A DNA stretch of 64,000 bases from Opitutaceae bacterium (GTDB taxonomy: Bacteria > Verrucomicrobiota > Verrucomicrobiia > Opitutales > Opitutaceae), in the NCBI GenBank assembly GCA_030693515.1, contig JAUYAK010000085.1, positions 113,895-177,894 on the forward strand, written 5' to 3'. Numbering within the stretch: the stretch's first letter is position 1; each line of letters opens with the position of its first letter. Positions 26,164-35,350 of this stretch are shown piece by piece. Position numbers and translations under genes: made by a program. The notes under the pieces are model-generated. The model did not search any database, was not told the origin of the DNA, and was given only the letters and a program-made list of their open reading frames with translations.

Positions 26164-26538
26164 TCATTTCCATTCGAGGTGACCGCGGTGCCACGCCCAC
26201 ACGAGCCCTTCGGCGAGCAGCAGAATAAAAATCAGCACCGCGAACAGGGCGCCTACCGGCAGCTCCGTGAACGCGACCGCAATGGGCAGAAGAAAAAGCA
26301 CCTCCACGTCGAAAATCAGAAACAGGGTCGCGTAGAGGTAGTAGTGGGCTTTGAACTGAATCCACGAGTCGCCGGTCGGGGCCACGCCGCATTCATAGAC
26401 GTCGTTCTTGGTCGCGCTCGGTTTCGGCGGAGAAAAGTAACGCGCCCAGAGCCGGGCGACGCCCAGCAGCGCGAGCGGAAACGCGACCGCGACGGCGGCG
26501 AAAAGGGCGAGGAACGCGTAAGGGTGGGGGCTGTTCAT
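26164..26538 (-). CDS. nuoA: NADH-quinone oxidoreductase subunit A
   Basis: Three-helix membrane subunit near the quinone tunnel; 124 residues from the ATG at 26538 (MNSPHPYAFLAL). The conserved loop YECGVAPTGDSWIQFKAHYY (about residues 47-66, including the Cys of the active/deactive loop in some species) and the helix LIFDVEVLFLLPIAVAF with acidic residues are diagnostic. An upstream ATG would add 30 residues that lack similarity to the family. First gene of the nuo operon; its promoter should lie in 26539-26696. Confidence 0.95.
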   Translation of the reverse strand: MNSPHPYAFLALFAAVAVAFPLALLGVARLWARYFSPPKPSATKNDVYECGVAPTGDSWIQFKAHYYLYATLFLIFDVEVLFLLPIAVAFTELPVGALFAVLIFILLLAEGLVWAWHRGHLEWK

Positions 26539-26613
26539 CGTTGGGCGGGACGCTGAACCGACGCTACCATGAGCATGGGTTCGCGAGAGCGGTGACAGGA
26601 GAAGAAGCGACCG

Positions 26614-26676
26614 CGCGGGCGATTTCAATACGCACTCGCGGGGTGAATTTCAAACGCGCGCAACTAATCGCCCGCG
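26614..26676. promoter_or_regulatory. 11-bp inverted repeat upstream of nuoA
   Basis: CGCGGGCGATT (26614-26624) is exactly inverted as AATCGCCCGCG (26666-26676), with 41 bp between. It lies in the 158-bp gap between apbE (stop at 26697) and the nuoA start, so it could be a terminator-like structure for apbE or an operator for nuo. No known consensus fits. Confidence 0.4.
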
Positions 26677-26696
26677 ATCCGCGCCGGGCCGGAAAC

Positions 26697-27557
26697 TTAT
26701 CGTCCGGGGCCGGGCGATGGGCGGAGGGCGCCGTGCAGCGTCAGCCGACCGGTGCCGTCGGCCAAGGCCGCGCCGAGCTGCGGATGCGAAGTGCAGAGCG
26801 CAATAATCTCGGGTTCCGGCATCACGAAGAAGGCGGTCGAAAGGGCGTCGGCTTGCGCGGCGGTCGGCGCGAGCGCCCAAGTGCGCGTGGTGCGGGGGGC
26901 AGGTGCGCCGGTGCGCGGGTCGATGAGATGGTCGCCTTTGACGGCGGTGCCAGAGCCGCTGAGCGAGACGCCGCTGAGCGTGACCATGCGGTGGCCAAGG
27001 CCTTCGCCGAGCCCGGCGGGCCAGCCGCGCGCGCCCGGGCCGGGGGTGCCAAAGGCAAGGACGCTACTGCCGCCAGCGTTGAGCGAGGCGGCATCGACTT
27101 TCCACTCGCGCAGCAGGTCGGCGAGGCGGTCGAGCGCGTAGCCTTTGCCGACTGCTCCGAGATCGAGGTGCAGGCGCTCGACGTGCGAGGTGAGCGTGTG
27201 CGTGGCGGGATCGAGCGTGAAAGGCGGGGCATCGGGCGGCTGGTCGCTCGCGCGTTCTGAGGCGTAGGCGGCGTCGAAAGCCCGATCGGTGGCAAGAGCG
27301 ATGTCGGCGGCGATCAGCAAGCACTCGAGCGTCTCGGGCGCGATGCCGGTCGTGGCCCCGCGGGCGAGGCGGTTGGCGCGGGCGATGTCGCTCGATTCGA
27401 CGTAGCGGCTGAGGAGATTCTCGAGGCGATCGAGTTCGCGGAAGGCCGCCTCGGCCGCATGGCGCGCATAATCGCGCTCCTGCCCGGCGATGGAGATTTC
27501 CCAGTGCGTGGCCATCGCCTCGTGCGGGAAGGCGTGGGGAGCCAGCGTGTCGCTCAT
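26697..27557 (-). CDS. apbE: FAD:protein FMN transferase (ApbE family)
   Basis: ApbE links FMN from FAD to Thr/Ser of target flavoproteins such as RnfG and NqrC, in the periplasm. The 286-residue product shows MATHWEI near the N-terminus, LDRLENLLSRY, LDLGAVGKGYALDR (the flavin-site motif), NAGGSSVLAFG and the metal-binding HLIDPRTGAPAP with downstream TAAQADALSTAFFVM. No signal peptide is evident at the chosen start, ATG 27557, which overlaps the GT2 gene stop by 4 bp. Earlier ATG 27626 would only add GT2-gene sequence. Confidence 0.92.
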   Translation of the reverse strand: MSDTLAPHAFPHEAMATHWEISIAGQERDYARHAAEAAFRELDRLENLLSRYVESSDIARANRLARGATTGIAPETLECLLIAADIALATDRAFDAAYASERASDQPPDAPPFTLDPATHTLTSHVERLHLDLGAVGKGYALDRLADLLREWKVDAASLNAGGSSVLAFGTPGPGARGWPAGLGEGLGHRMVTLSGVSLSGSGTAVKGDHLIDPRTGAPAPRTTRTWALAPTAAQADALSTAFFVMPEPEIIALCTSHPQLGAALADGTGRLTLHGALRPSPGPGR

Positions 27558-28264
27558 CGGCAGTGCGGCGTCTGCCCGCGCCAGATTTTCCAACGCAGGC
27601 CGATCATCGCGGCGGCCGGGCGCCACCAGAGGCGGCCGAGGCCGTATTTCGAATCGCCGTGGGCGCGCACGTGGTGGCGCACGGGCGTCTCACCGACGCG
27701 GAAGCCGGCGGCGACAGCCAGCGCGGGGATGAAGCTCTGCATGAGCTCCATCGGAAAAAACGCCTCGCGCACTTCGCGGCGCATTACGCGGAGCTGGCAG
27801 CCTGAGTCGTGGACCCCGTCCTGCAGGATCGCGCCGCGCACGAGGTTGGCGACGCGCGACATGATGCGGCGCAGCGTGGAGTCGTGCCGATCGACGCGCC
27901 AGCCGCAGGCGAGGTCGACGCGGCCGGACTCGACGAGCGCGAGCAGCGCGGGGTAGTCGCGCGGATCGTTCTGCCCGTCGCCATCCATCATCAGGAGAAA
28001 CTCACCTTGCGCGGCGCGGAGGCCGGCGAGCAGCGCTAGGGCCTGGCCCGAATTTTTCTCCATGCGGAGCTCGCGCACCTCGGGCCAGCGGGCGGCAGCG
28101 GCGGCGATCTCGGCGGCGGTGGTGTCGGTGCTGCCGTCGTTGACGAAGATTATTTCAAACGGGCGGCCCAGTTCGCGCAGCACGAGCACGCAGCGCTCCG
28201 CGAGCGGCAGGATGTTGCCGGCCTCGTTGAAGACGGGGATGACGAGGGAGAGCGCGGGCGTCAC
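27554..28264 (-). CDS. Glycosyltransferase family 2 (polyprenyl-phosphate mannosyl/glucosyl transferase type)
   Basis: A 236-residue GT-A enzyme. It has LVIPVFNEAGNI at the N-terminus, FVNDGSTDTT (about residues 40-49), MMDGDGQNDP (DXD-like metal site, about 92-101) and the C-terminal HGDSKYGLGRLWW motif typical of dolichol-phosphate mannosyltransferase-like enzymes. No C-terminal membrane helices are present. The start is a GTG overlapping the stop of the upstream membrane protein gene (GTGA), which suggests they act together, for example making a lipid-linked sugar used by that protein. Confidence 0.9.
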   Translation of the reverse strand: MTPALSLVIPVFNEAGNILPLAERCVLVLRELGRPFEIIFVNDGSTDTTAAEIAAAAARWPEVRELRMEKNSGQALALLAGLRAAQGEFLLMMDGDGQNDPRDYPALLALVESGRVDLACGWRVDRHDSTLRRIMSRVANLVRGAILQDGVHDSGCQLRVMRREVREAFFPMELMQSFIPALAVAAGFRVGETPVRHHVRAHGDSKYGLGRLWWRPAAAMIGLRWKIWRGQTPHCR

Positions 28265-29793
28265 GGATCGGGGGTGAAGACAATCAACAGCACACCGGGC
28301 CGCAGGCCGAGGATCGATTCACGGTAAGTGCGGCGGAGTTTGGCGCGGACGCCGTCCGCTTGGGCGACGGAGGCGACGATGAGCGCGCCATCGCAGTCGT
28401 CGGGCGGAGCGGAGTAGAAGCCCACGCGCGGCAATCCGCGGAAATACCACGGCAACGGCCAGTATTCCTCGGCGATGACCCGCACCGGCTGATCGGGCGC
28501 GTGAACGAGCGCGGCGTCGGCGAGCGGGCGGAATTTGCGCACGTCGGGGCCACTTTGGACGTAGGCGTAGGGGTTGCGCTGATCGGCCGGACGCAGGAAC
28601 GACGAGCGCCACGTCTGCTGGAAAAGCGTCGCGGCGGCGATGAGCGCAAAGGCCGCGGCCAGCAACCGGCCGGTGGGCAGGCGCGCGAGCGCGGCGAGGG
28701 TCGCAGCCGCCAGGAGCGCCAGGCCGGGCACGAAATGAATCACATGCCACGGCGTCTTGTAGGCGAAGAACGAAAAGGCCGCGATGATCAGCACCGCGTA
28801 GATCGCGACGCCGCGCAGAAATCGATCACGCTGCGCCCAGGCGGCGCCTAAGCCGGCGAGCGCGAGCACGGAAAAAGCGACTTGATGCCACACCAGGCCG
28901 CCTTCGCGCCACCAACCGAAAAGCCGCAGGTAATACCACCACGGTTTTTCGTGTCCGGTCGGCGCGGCGTCGGCGCCGAAGCGCGTCGCGGCGTGGGCAT
29001 AGGCGCCGAGCGCATCACGCAGGCCGGCGAAATTCGTGCCGAACGACGAATAGAGCAGCGCAGCAGTGGCGAGCGCCGCCAGCAATGCGGCCGCGAGATC
29101 GCGGCGCGGGCGGCGGGTAGCGGGCCGGGCTTCCCCGCGCGAGAGCAGCAACGCGATCAGCGCGATGGCGAGAAAGAGCGGCGCGCTGGCCTTGGTCGCC
29201 TGGGCCAGACCGGCGCACATGCCGGCGACGACGGCCCAACGCGCGAGTCCCGTGCGCCACCACGTGCGCGCCGCGAGCAGCACCGTGAGCACGAAGGTGA
29301 GCAGCAGCGTTTCCTGGATGAAATCGCGCGCGTAATAAACCACGGGTGGCGACACCGCGAAAAACAAGGCGGCCGCCAACGCGGGCCACCGACCCAGCGG
29401 CGCCGCCAGCGCCGCGATGAGCAGGACTGCAATCGTGCCGAAGATCGCGGGGACGAGGCGCACCGTGGTTTCGGTGAGTGTCGCGAGGGAGCGCTCGCCG
29501 CGCACCCACGCGACCGGCAGCGCGGCGTAGTAGAGCGTGGGTCCGTGGTGGTCGCGCGGATCGAAGGCGTAGCGGCCGGTGTCGAGCAGTTCGCCGAGCT
29601 TCACGGCTTGGTTGGCCTCGTCGGCATGCATCGGCCGCCGTGCGAGATCGTGCGTGCGCAGCCAGAGCGAGCCCAAGGTGATCAAGGCGAGGGGCAGCCA
29701 GCGGAGGAGCAACGGAAGCACGGCAGTGGAGTTGGCGCATTGCGGCGCGTTTGTCACTTCGAACGTCGCGGGCGTCCCTGCCGGAAAAAACAT
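28261..29793 (-). CDS. Agl23-like / ArnT-type polytopic glycosyltransferase (GT39/TIGR03663-like)
   Basis: A 510-residue membrane protein with about ten helices. The N-terminal LRTHDLARRPMHADEANQA (about residues 45-63) with the DE pair in the first periplasmic loop, and DPRDHHGPTLYYAALP just after, match the family named flippase-associated protein Agl23 (TIGR03663) and the wider GT-C fold that uses polyprenyl-phosphate sugars. The C-terminal 130 residues form a soluble domain (WPLPWYFRGLPRVGFYS). It is translationally coupled to the GT2 gene. Sugar and acceptor are unknown. Confidence 0.82.
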   Translation of the reverse strand: MFFPAGTPATFEVTNAPQCANSTAVLPLLLRWLPLALITLGSLWLRTHDLARRPMHADEANQAVKLGELLDTGRYAFDPRDHHGPTLYYAALPVAWVRGERSLATLTETTVRLVPAIFGTIAVLLIAALAAPLGRWPALAAALFFAVSPPVVYYARDFIQETLLLTFVLTVLLAARTWWRTGLARWAVVAGMCAGLAQATKASAPLFLAIALIALLLSRGEARPATRRPRRDLAAALLAALATAALLYSSFGTNFAGLRDALGAYAHAATRFGADAAPTGHEKPWWYYLRLFGWWREGGLVWHQVAFSVLALAGLGAAWAQRDRFLRGVAIYAVLIIAAFSFFAYKTPWHVIHFVPGLALLAAATLAALARLPTGRLLAAAFALIAAATLFQQTWRSSFLRPADQRNPYAYVQSGPDVRKFRPLADAALVHAPDQPVRVIAEEYWPLPWYFRGLPRVGFYSAPPDDCDGALIVASVAQADGVRAKLRRTYRESILGLRPGVLLIVFTPDP

Positions 29794-29857
29794 CTCGCCA
29801 AGGCGCGCGGCCTAAACCACTGCGTGACCGGCGCCGGATTGCGGCGCTTCACCCCCC

Positions 29858-30466
29858 ATGAGCCCTGCCACCCCGGATACCTGCACGCCTCCGTGCCTCC
29901 TCGCTCCACCGCGCGAGTCGCGCTGGTTTGCCGAGGAGATCCGGCCGCACGAGGTTGCGTTGCGCGCCTACCTGCGCGGTCGGTTCCCGATGGTCCATGA
30001 GGTCGACGATCTCGTGCAGGAAACCTACGCGCGGCTGCTGAGCGCGCGGGCGACCGGCCGGGCCACACTCACGCGCGCCTATATGTTTGTGGTCGCGCGC
30101 AACCTCGCCCTCGACCTGATCCGTCGTCGCCGCACCGTTAAGATCGAATTTTTAGGCAATGTGGAGGAGCTGTCCGTTGTAGAGGAGAGGCCCGATGCCG
30201 CCGAGATCCTCAGTCATGAACAAGAACTTGCCCTGCTGGCCGACGCCATGCGCGCGTTGCCGGCGCGTTGCGGCGAGATCCTGCGCCTGCGCCGGATCGA
30301 GGGCCTCTCGCACCGCGCCATCGCGGATCGACTCGGCATCGCCGAGGGCACCGTCAACGCGCAGCTCGCCATCGGGGTGATACGCTGCCGCCGTTATTTG
30401 TGCGCCCATGGCGTGGTAAGAGCTGGGATCCATGTCCCCGAATCCTCGCAATCAGATGAACGCTGA
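29858..30466 (+). CDS. ECF-type RNA polymerase sigma factor
   Basis: A 202-residue sigma-70 family protein with region 2 (RGRFPMVHEVDDLVQETYARLL, about residues 40-61; core binding and -10 recognition) and region 4 (ALPARCGEILRLRRIEGLSHRAIADRLGIAEGTV in three pieces, about residues 130-165). It is of the FecI-like kind found before FecR and TonB-receptor genes. It probably directs transcription of the receptor gene downstream. Divergent from the membrane glycosyltransferase gene with only 64 bp between; overlaps the fecR start by 35 bp. Confidence 0.93.
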   Translation: MSPATPDTCTPPCLLAPPRESRWFAEEIRPHEVALRAYLRGRFPMVHEVDDLVQETYARLLSARATGRATLTRAYMFVVARNLALDLIRRRRTVKIEFLGNVEELSVVEERPDAAEILSHEQELALLADAMRALPARCGEILRLRRIEGLSHRAIADRLGIAEGTVNAQLAIGVIRCRRYLCAHGVVRAGIHVPESSQSDER

Positions 30467-31484
30467 CGCTGAATTGAATGCGATCGAGACGACGGCCGCG
30501 GATTGGCTGGTCCGCCGGGACCGTGGGTTCACGCCGGCGCAAGAGCGCGAGTTTTCCCGCTGGCTGGCGTGCGATGCGCGGCATGCGGCGATGTTTGAAG
30601 CGCTGGACACTGCGTGGGTGCTGATGGGTGAGGGGGGAAGCGGCGCAGCGGCCCGGACTATTCAAACCCCTCGGCGAGTGATTCCGTGGTGGCCGACGAT
30701 GGTGGCCGCAGCCGCGGCGATTGCGGTGGGCTTTGCCGGCTGGTCGCGCGCGAGCCGCAACGTGAGCCCGCGGCCCGCGGTTGAGTATGAGTTGACGGCC
30801 GCCACCGATGTCGGGGATTTGCGCAAGGTGGACCTGCCCGACGGCTCGGTGATTCAGCTCAATACCGGCAGCGCCGTGGTTGTGCGCTACGAGCCGCACG
30901 AACGCCGCGTGCGTCTGACGCGAGGCGAGGCCTACTTCACCGTCGCGAAGAATCCCGGGCGTCCGTTCATCGTGAATGCGGCAGGAGTGGATGTTCGCGT
31001 GATGGGCACGGTGTTCAATGTCCGTTTGCGCGCCGACACGGTCGACGTGCTAGTGACCGAAGGCAAAGTGAGCGTGCAACCGCCGTCACGCGAAAAGGTG
31101 ATCCCAACGGCCATGCCCGCGGTGCCTACGAGTTGGGCGGAGCTGACCGCGGGACAGAAGCTCTCGGTGGATTTGCGCCCGGCGGCGCCGGTGGTGGCGG
31201 CGCAGCCGGTGCCTGTGCCGGCGGCGGCGATTCGGCAGACGCTGGCGTGGCAGGAACGGCGGCTCGAATTCGACGCGACTCCGCTCGCCGAAATCGTGAT
31301 GGAATTCAACCGTCACACGCGGCATGAGCTGGTCATCGCCGACGAGCGCTTGCGGGCCGTCCGGTTCGGCGGATCATTTCCGGTGGCCGATTACGAGACG
31401 TTTGTGCGGATGCTCGAGAAAGACTTCGGTATCGTCGCTGAACGGCGCGAGCGCCGGACTTTTCTGCGGCAGCGGAGCCCGTAG
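30432..31484 (+). CDS. FecR-family anti-sigma factor / transmembrane signal transducer
   Basis: A 350-residue single-span inner-membrane protein. The N-terminal cytoplasmic part has the DUF4880 pattern (ETTAADWLVRRDRGFT and FSRWLACDARHAAMF), the helix is at about residues 87-103 (WWPTMVAAAAAIAVGFAGW), and the periplasmic FecR domain carries DLRKVDLPDGSVIQLNTGS and GEAYFTVAKNPGRPFIV. The C-terminal 65 residues resemble the STN-like DUF4974 that contacts the receptor signalling domain. It holds the sigma factor until the receptor signals. An ATG at 30456 is an alternative start. Confidence 0.92.
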   Translation: MSPNPRNQMNADAELNAIETTAADWLVRRDRGFTPAQEREFSRWLACDARHAAMFEALDTAWVLMGEGGSGAAARTIQTPRRVIPWWPTMVAAAAAIAVGFAGWSRASRNVSPRPAVEYELTAATDVGDLRKVDLPDGSVIQLNTGSAVVVRYEPHERRVRLTRGEAYFTVAKNPGRPFIVNAAGVDVRVMGTVFNVRLRADTVDVLVTEGKVSVQPPSREKVIPTAMPAVPTSWAELTAGQKLSVDLRPAAPVVAAQPVPVPAAAIRQTLAWQERRLEFDATPLAEIVMEFNRHTRHELVIADERLRAVRFGGSFPVADYETFVRMLEKDFGIVAERRERRTFLRQRSP

Positions 31485-31550
31485 CGGCGGGCCGATGTGG
31501 CAATAATTCGGACTCGCGGCGTTAGAGAGTTTCATGTTTTGGCGCGTTGT

Positions 31551-34500
31551 ATGGACGTGACCCCTCATGCCATCCTTCCCTTACGCGTGGTCGTCGCGAC
31601 CGCGCTCGTGATTGTTCTCGGCGCGGTTTCTGGCCGGGCGGCCGACGTCAGCCGCAAGGCCTTCGACATCCCGGCCGGAGCTGCAGCCACTACGCTGAAA
31701 CAATTTTCCGCCCAAGCCGGCGGTCCCTTGCTCTATACGGCAGATGCCGTGGCGGGCGTCTCGACGAATGCGGTGAAGGGCGTCTTGGCCCCGCCGGATG
31801 CGCTCAATCAGATGCTCGACGGAACGCGGCTCGTGGGGCGGCGGGATCAGGCCACGGGTGGTTTGAGTGTCACGCGCCGGCCGATCGCGCCGGCGGTCTC
31901 GACCGGTGGGGCGGCGGATGGAGCCGATTCCACGAGCACTGGCGCGAACAACGGCACCAAGGACATCCTGGCGCTTTCACCCTTCACCGTGAACTCCGAT
32001 CGCGATCGCGGCTTTGTGGCCGCCAGCGCGCTGGCGGGCGGGCGCCTCTCGACCGACTTGAGGGACACACCGGCGGCGTATTCCGTGCTCACCCGCGATT
32101 TCATTGAGGCGCTCAACCTCACCAATCTCACGATGGCCCAGCAATGGACCACAGGCTTCAACGAAATCGAGGACGACGGGCGGCAGAACCAGTTCGGCGA
32201 CGGCGAACGCGGCCGCCGCACGTTTCGTGGCGTCAGCAGCAACCAGCAGCAGATCGAGTTTTTTCCCGCCTACTACGACTACGATAGCTACAACCTCGAA
32301 CGCTTCGACTTTGCGCGCGGACCCAACTCCATCCTCTTCGGCAGCGGCTCCATGGGCGGCACCGCCAACGGTCTCTTCAAACGCGCCCAGACCGGCAAGC
32401 CCAGCGGCGAGGTCGGCCTCGGAGTCAGCTCATGGGAGAGTTTCCGCACGACGATCGATCTTAACCGGCCTCTCGGATCGAAACTGGCCCTCCGCGTCAT
32501 GGGGCTCTGGGAGGACTCCAACACCTGGCGCGAGGTCGAATACTACAATCGCCGCGCCGCCACGATCACCGGCACCTACCGTCCCTGGCGCGGAGGCAAT
32601 TTTCGCATCACCGGTGAGAAGGGCCATAACCATCGCAATGCCTCCCTCTCGGGCATGGGCGACCGCGTGACCGGCTGGGATGGCATCTACTCCACCAATG
32701 GCCGACTGACCGCCACGCCGTCCGACGCCAGCGCCCGCGGCTTCTCCGTCTTCGGCGCCAACAACTACATCTTCTCCCCCGGCGTGATGGGTGGCGCTCT
32801 CGTCGATTGGAACGGCCACGCCCAGACCCTCGGCGGCAACGCCAACGCCGCGGTCCCGGTCGGCGGCCGGCTGGTCGTCGGTCCGCTCGCCAACATCGAT
32901 GCCCAGCCGCTGCTGGGCACGATCAACCGTCCGGACTTCGCGTTCGACAACGTGCTCCGCGGCGCCCCGAAATTTTCCATTCCCGGCCGGCGCAAGTCCA
33001 CGTCCCTCGGCGGCGATTCCTGGGCGACCAAATTCGAGAACCTCCACTTGGCCTTCGATCAGCAGATCGGGAAATTTCTCTTCGTCGGGGTCTCGGGCAA
33101 CTACTCCTACAGCACAGTGCTGACCCACTTCACCGTCGCCCGCGGTCTCAACAACGTCTACATCGACATCAATCGCCTTCTCCCCAACGGGCAGGTCAAC
33201 CCGAACTATCTCACGCCCTATTCCGAATCCACGCAGGATTTCGACCACGTGAAGCGCCGGTCACGCAACGGTCGCGCCAATGCGGCCCTCGTGTTCGATG
33301 ACACGCGCTTCGGCTCCTTCCGCTTCAATTTCGAGACGGGTGTGTCCGATGCCAATTTCTCCCGCATCAAGTTTCGCATGGAGGTGCAGGACCCCCTGCT
33401 CGCGTCGCGTGACTGGATCAATCAAATCGCCCGGTTGCGCGTCTATTGGGGCGGCCCGCTCGCCCAAATCACCCCTGGCAATTACGAAGTCATCAACCCC
33501 GTTAGCGGACTCACCCGCAACGTTCCCCTCGGCTATGTCATCGACGTCGGCCGCCCCAACGACACCACCTCCATCGACGATCTCTTTACCTACCAGCAGG
33601 CGGCGTTCGGCGGAAAGTTCTTCAAGGGTCGGCTCAACCTCCTCGCAGCCTATCGCCGCGACGACTACGAGAGCGTTACCAACAATCTGATTCTCCGCGG
33701 CGATCAGCCCGACGGCTGGAACGGCACCAAGGTCAACTTCCGCCCGCGCCCGCCGGCGGATTATTTCCAGCTCAGCTACATCCCAAAGAATGCCGCCGGC
33801 CAGGCCACGGGCCCGCGCACCGAGGCGCTCGCACGGCCGCGCACCGCCAACGTCCCGCAGCCCCAATACGCCAACGACCGTTTCCGCGACGACTACTCGC
33901 TCCCGACGCTTGAGGGCCAGGTCGATACCTATTCCACCGGCGGTGTCTTCCACGTCACAAAATGGGCGAGCGTCTTCGGCAACTACGCCGAGACCTGGCT
34001 GCCGCCCGCCGGCGAGCTTCGCATCAACGGCGAACGCTTCCTGCCTTCCGTCTCCGATGGCTGGGATGTCGGCATTCGATTCTCGCTGCTCGGCGACAAG
34101 ATCGCGCTCAGTGCCTCCAAATATGGCAGCAACCAGGACAACATCGGCCGTGGCACCGGGACCAACGGCGGCCTCGCCAACGCCCTCGGCAACCTCTTCA
34201 ACTCGATTGCGAACACCAACGTCCTGGGGGATCTCTCCGGTGGTGGGGTCAACGCTCGCGGCATGCTGAACGTCCCTGGGAACTATTTCGACACCGCCAG
34301 CCGCAAATCGAAGGGCTACGAGTTCGAACTCACCGCCAACCTCACCCCCCAATGGCGCCTCTCCGCCAACCTCGCCCTGCAGAATGCATTCGAGGTCGAT
34401 GCCTACGCCGACACCCGAGCCTACATCGCGGCCAACGACCCATTGTTTCGCAATATCCTCAGCGACGCGGGCGTCGATGTGATCAACGGCCAGGCGGTGC

Positions 34501-35051
34501 TGCGGGCTGGCACGACCGGCCAGAACTCGCCCGACGCGGCCGGCGCCGTCTCCTCCTATAACCAGATGAACGAGATCGCGCGCAATCTGACCGCCTCCCA
34601 GCAGAAGGTCGCGCGCCTCGTCGAGCGGACCGGGAATATCTTCACCGACTACACCATCCGCGAGGGCCAGCTAAAAAACCTTCGGTTCGGTGTGGGGGTG
34701 AACCATCGCGGCAAAGAAGTGATCGGCTACCGAGGCGGCGACACCCTCCGCACGGGCCCGACGACCGCGGCCGACGATCCCACCGTCGATGCCACCACAC
34801 CCGTCTACCGCGATCCCTACACGCTCGTGACCGGCGTCCTCGGCTACAGCTTCCGGCTGAACGCGCGCGTCCGGGCCAAGCTCGATCTGCGCGTGAGCAA
34901 CCTCCTCAATGAGGATATGCTGCTCTATTACACGACCACGCAGCGTCCCCTGGGTGGCGACATCACGAACCCGGCGCGCACCGCGACACCCAGCCAGTTC
35001 TCCTTCATCACGCCGCGCAATTACTCACTGACGGCAACTTTCAGCTTCTGA
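31551..35051 (+). CDS. TonB-dependent receptor with N-terminal STN signalling domain
   Basis: An outer-membrane receptor of about 1166 residues. From ATG 31551 it has a signal peptide (VVVATALVIVLGAVSGRAA), then an STN domain (about 35-110: FDIPAGAAATTLKQFSAQAG), a TonB-box-like LSPFTVNSD, the plug (TPAAYSVLTRDFIEAL ... FDFARGPNSILFGSGSMGG), and a long 22-strand barrel ending in SLTATFSF with terminal Phe. With the sigma and FecR genes it forms a cell-surface signalling trio: substrate binding relieves FecR and activates the sigma factor. The substrate is not evident; sugars or siderophores are both possible. The in-frame GTG at 31497 would put extra residues before the signal peptide. Confidence 0.93.
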   Translation: MDVTPHAILPLRVVVATALVIVLGAVSGRAADVSRKAFDIPAGAAATTLKQFSAQAGGPLLYTADAVAGVSTNAVKGVLAPPDALNQMLDGTRLVGRRDQATGGLSVTRRPIAPAVSTGGAADGADSTSTGANNGTKDILALSPFTVNSDRDRGFVAASALAGGRLSTDLRDTPAAYSVLTRDFIEALNLTNLTMAQQWTTGFNEIEDDGRQNQFGDGERGRRTFRGVSSNQQQIEFFPAYYDYDSYNLERFDFARGPNSILFGSGSMGGTANGLFKRAQTGKPSGEVGLGVSSWESFRTTIDLNRPLGSKLALRVMGLWEDSNTWREVEYYNRRAATITGTYRPWRGGNFRITGEKGHNHRNASLSGMGDRVTGWDGIYSTNGRLTATPSDASARGFSVFGANNYIFSPGVMGGALVDWNGHAQTLGGNANAAVPVGGRLVVGPLANIDAQPLLGTINRPDFAFDNVLRGAPKFSIPGRRKSTSLGGDSWATKFENLHLAFDQQIGKFLFVGVSGNYSYSTVLTHFTVARGLNNVYIDINRLLPNGQVNPNYLTPYSESTQDFDHVKRRSRNGRANAALVFDDTRFGSFRFNFETGVSDANFSRIKFRMEVQDPLLASRDWINQIARLRVYWGGPLAQITPGNYEVINPVSGLTRNVPLGYVIDVGRPNDTTSIDDLFTYQQAAFGGKFFKGRLNLLAAYRRDDYESVTNNLILRGDQPDGWNGTKVNFRPRPPADYFQLSYIPKNAAGQATGPRTEALARPRTANVPQPQYANDRFRDDYSLPTLEGQVDTYSTGGVFHVTKWASVFGNYAETWLPPAGELRINGERFLPSVSDGWDVGIRFSLLGDKIALSASKYGSNQDNIGRGTGTNGGLANALGNLFNSIANTNVLGDLSGGGVNARGMLNVPGNYFDTASRKSKGYEFELTANLTPQWRLSANLALQNAFEVDAYADTRAYIAANDPLFRNILSDAGVDVINGQAVLRAGTTGQNSPDAAGAVSSYNQMNEIARNLTASQQKVARLVERTGNIFTDYTIREGQLKNLRFGVGVNHRGKEVIGYRGGDTLRTGPTTAADDPTVDATTPVYRDPYTLVTGVLGYSFRLNARVRAKLDLRVSNLLNEDMLLYYTTTQRPLGGDITNPARTATPSQFSFITPRNYSLTATFSF

Positions 35052-35052
35052 G

Positions 35053-35081
35053 TTCGCAGGTGCCGCCGCCCGGCATGCGAA
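35053..35081 (+). terminator. Hairpin directly after the receptor gene
   Basis: TTCGCA (35053-35058) pairs with TGCGAA (35076-35081), with TGCC (35061-35064) and GGCA (35072-35075) pairing inside. It begins one base after the stop codon. No T tract follows, so termination is inferred. The remaining stretch to 35288 shows no supported gene; I see nothing recognisable in it. Confidence 0.4.
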
Positions 35082-35288
35082 TATCCGCGCGGTGATCAAT
35101 TGAATGCGTCCCGCTTGCTGCGCTTTGCAGGCAATCGGTTTGTGTGCATAGACGGCGTTAATGCGAGGGGGATTGCCGATCGGAGTGTGAGGCTGCCGCT
35201 GCAAGACGTCGCTCGGATTCCCAATTTGAAAGGACATCAGGGTTCTCGCGGCGATTTGTTGTCCATCAAGGTCCAATCCTGAAAAGCA

Positions 35289-35325
35289 AACAGCCGGCCC
35301 GCGCTTAAAGCATGGGCCGGCTGTT
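35289..35325 (-). terminator. Rho-independent terminator of the discoidin-protein transcript
   Basis: AACAGCCGGCCC (35289-35300) and GGGCCGGCTGTT (35314-35325) form a perfect 12-bp stem with a 13-base loop. On the minus strand it is followed by TGCTTTTC. It lies 26 bp past the stop at 35351. Confidence 0.8.
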
Positions 35326-35350
35326 GTATGCGGGAAGTTTCCCGGAGTGA

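Noticed and set aside
35100..35282. 60-codon plus-strand frame in the gap after the receptor
   Set aside because: No ribosome binding site or recognisable motif, and it ends next to a minus-strand terminator; chance frame.
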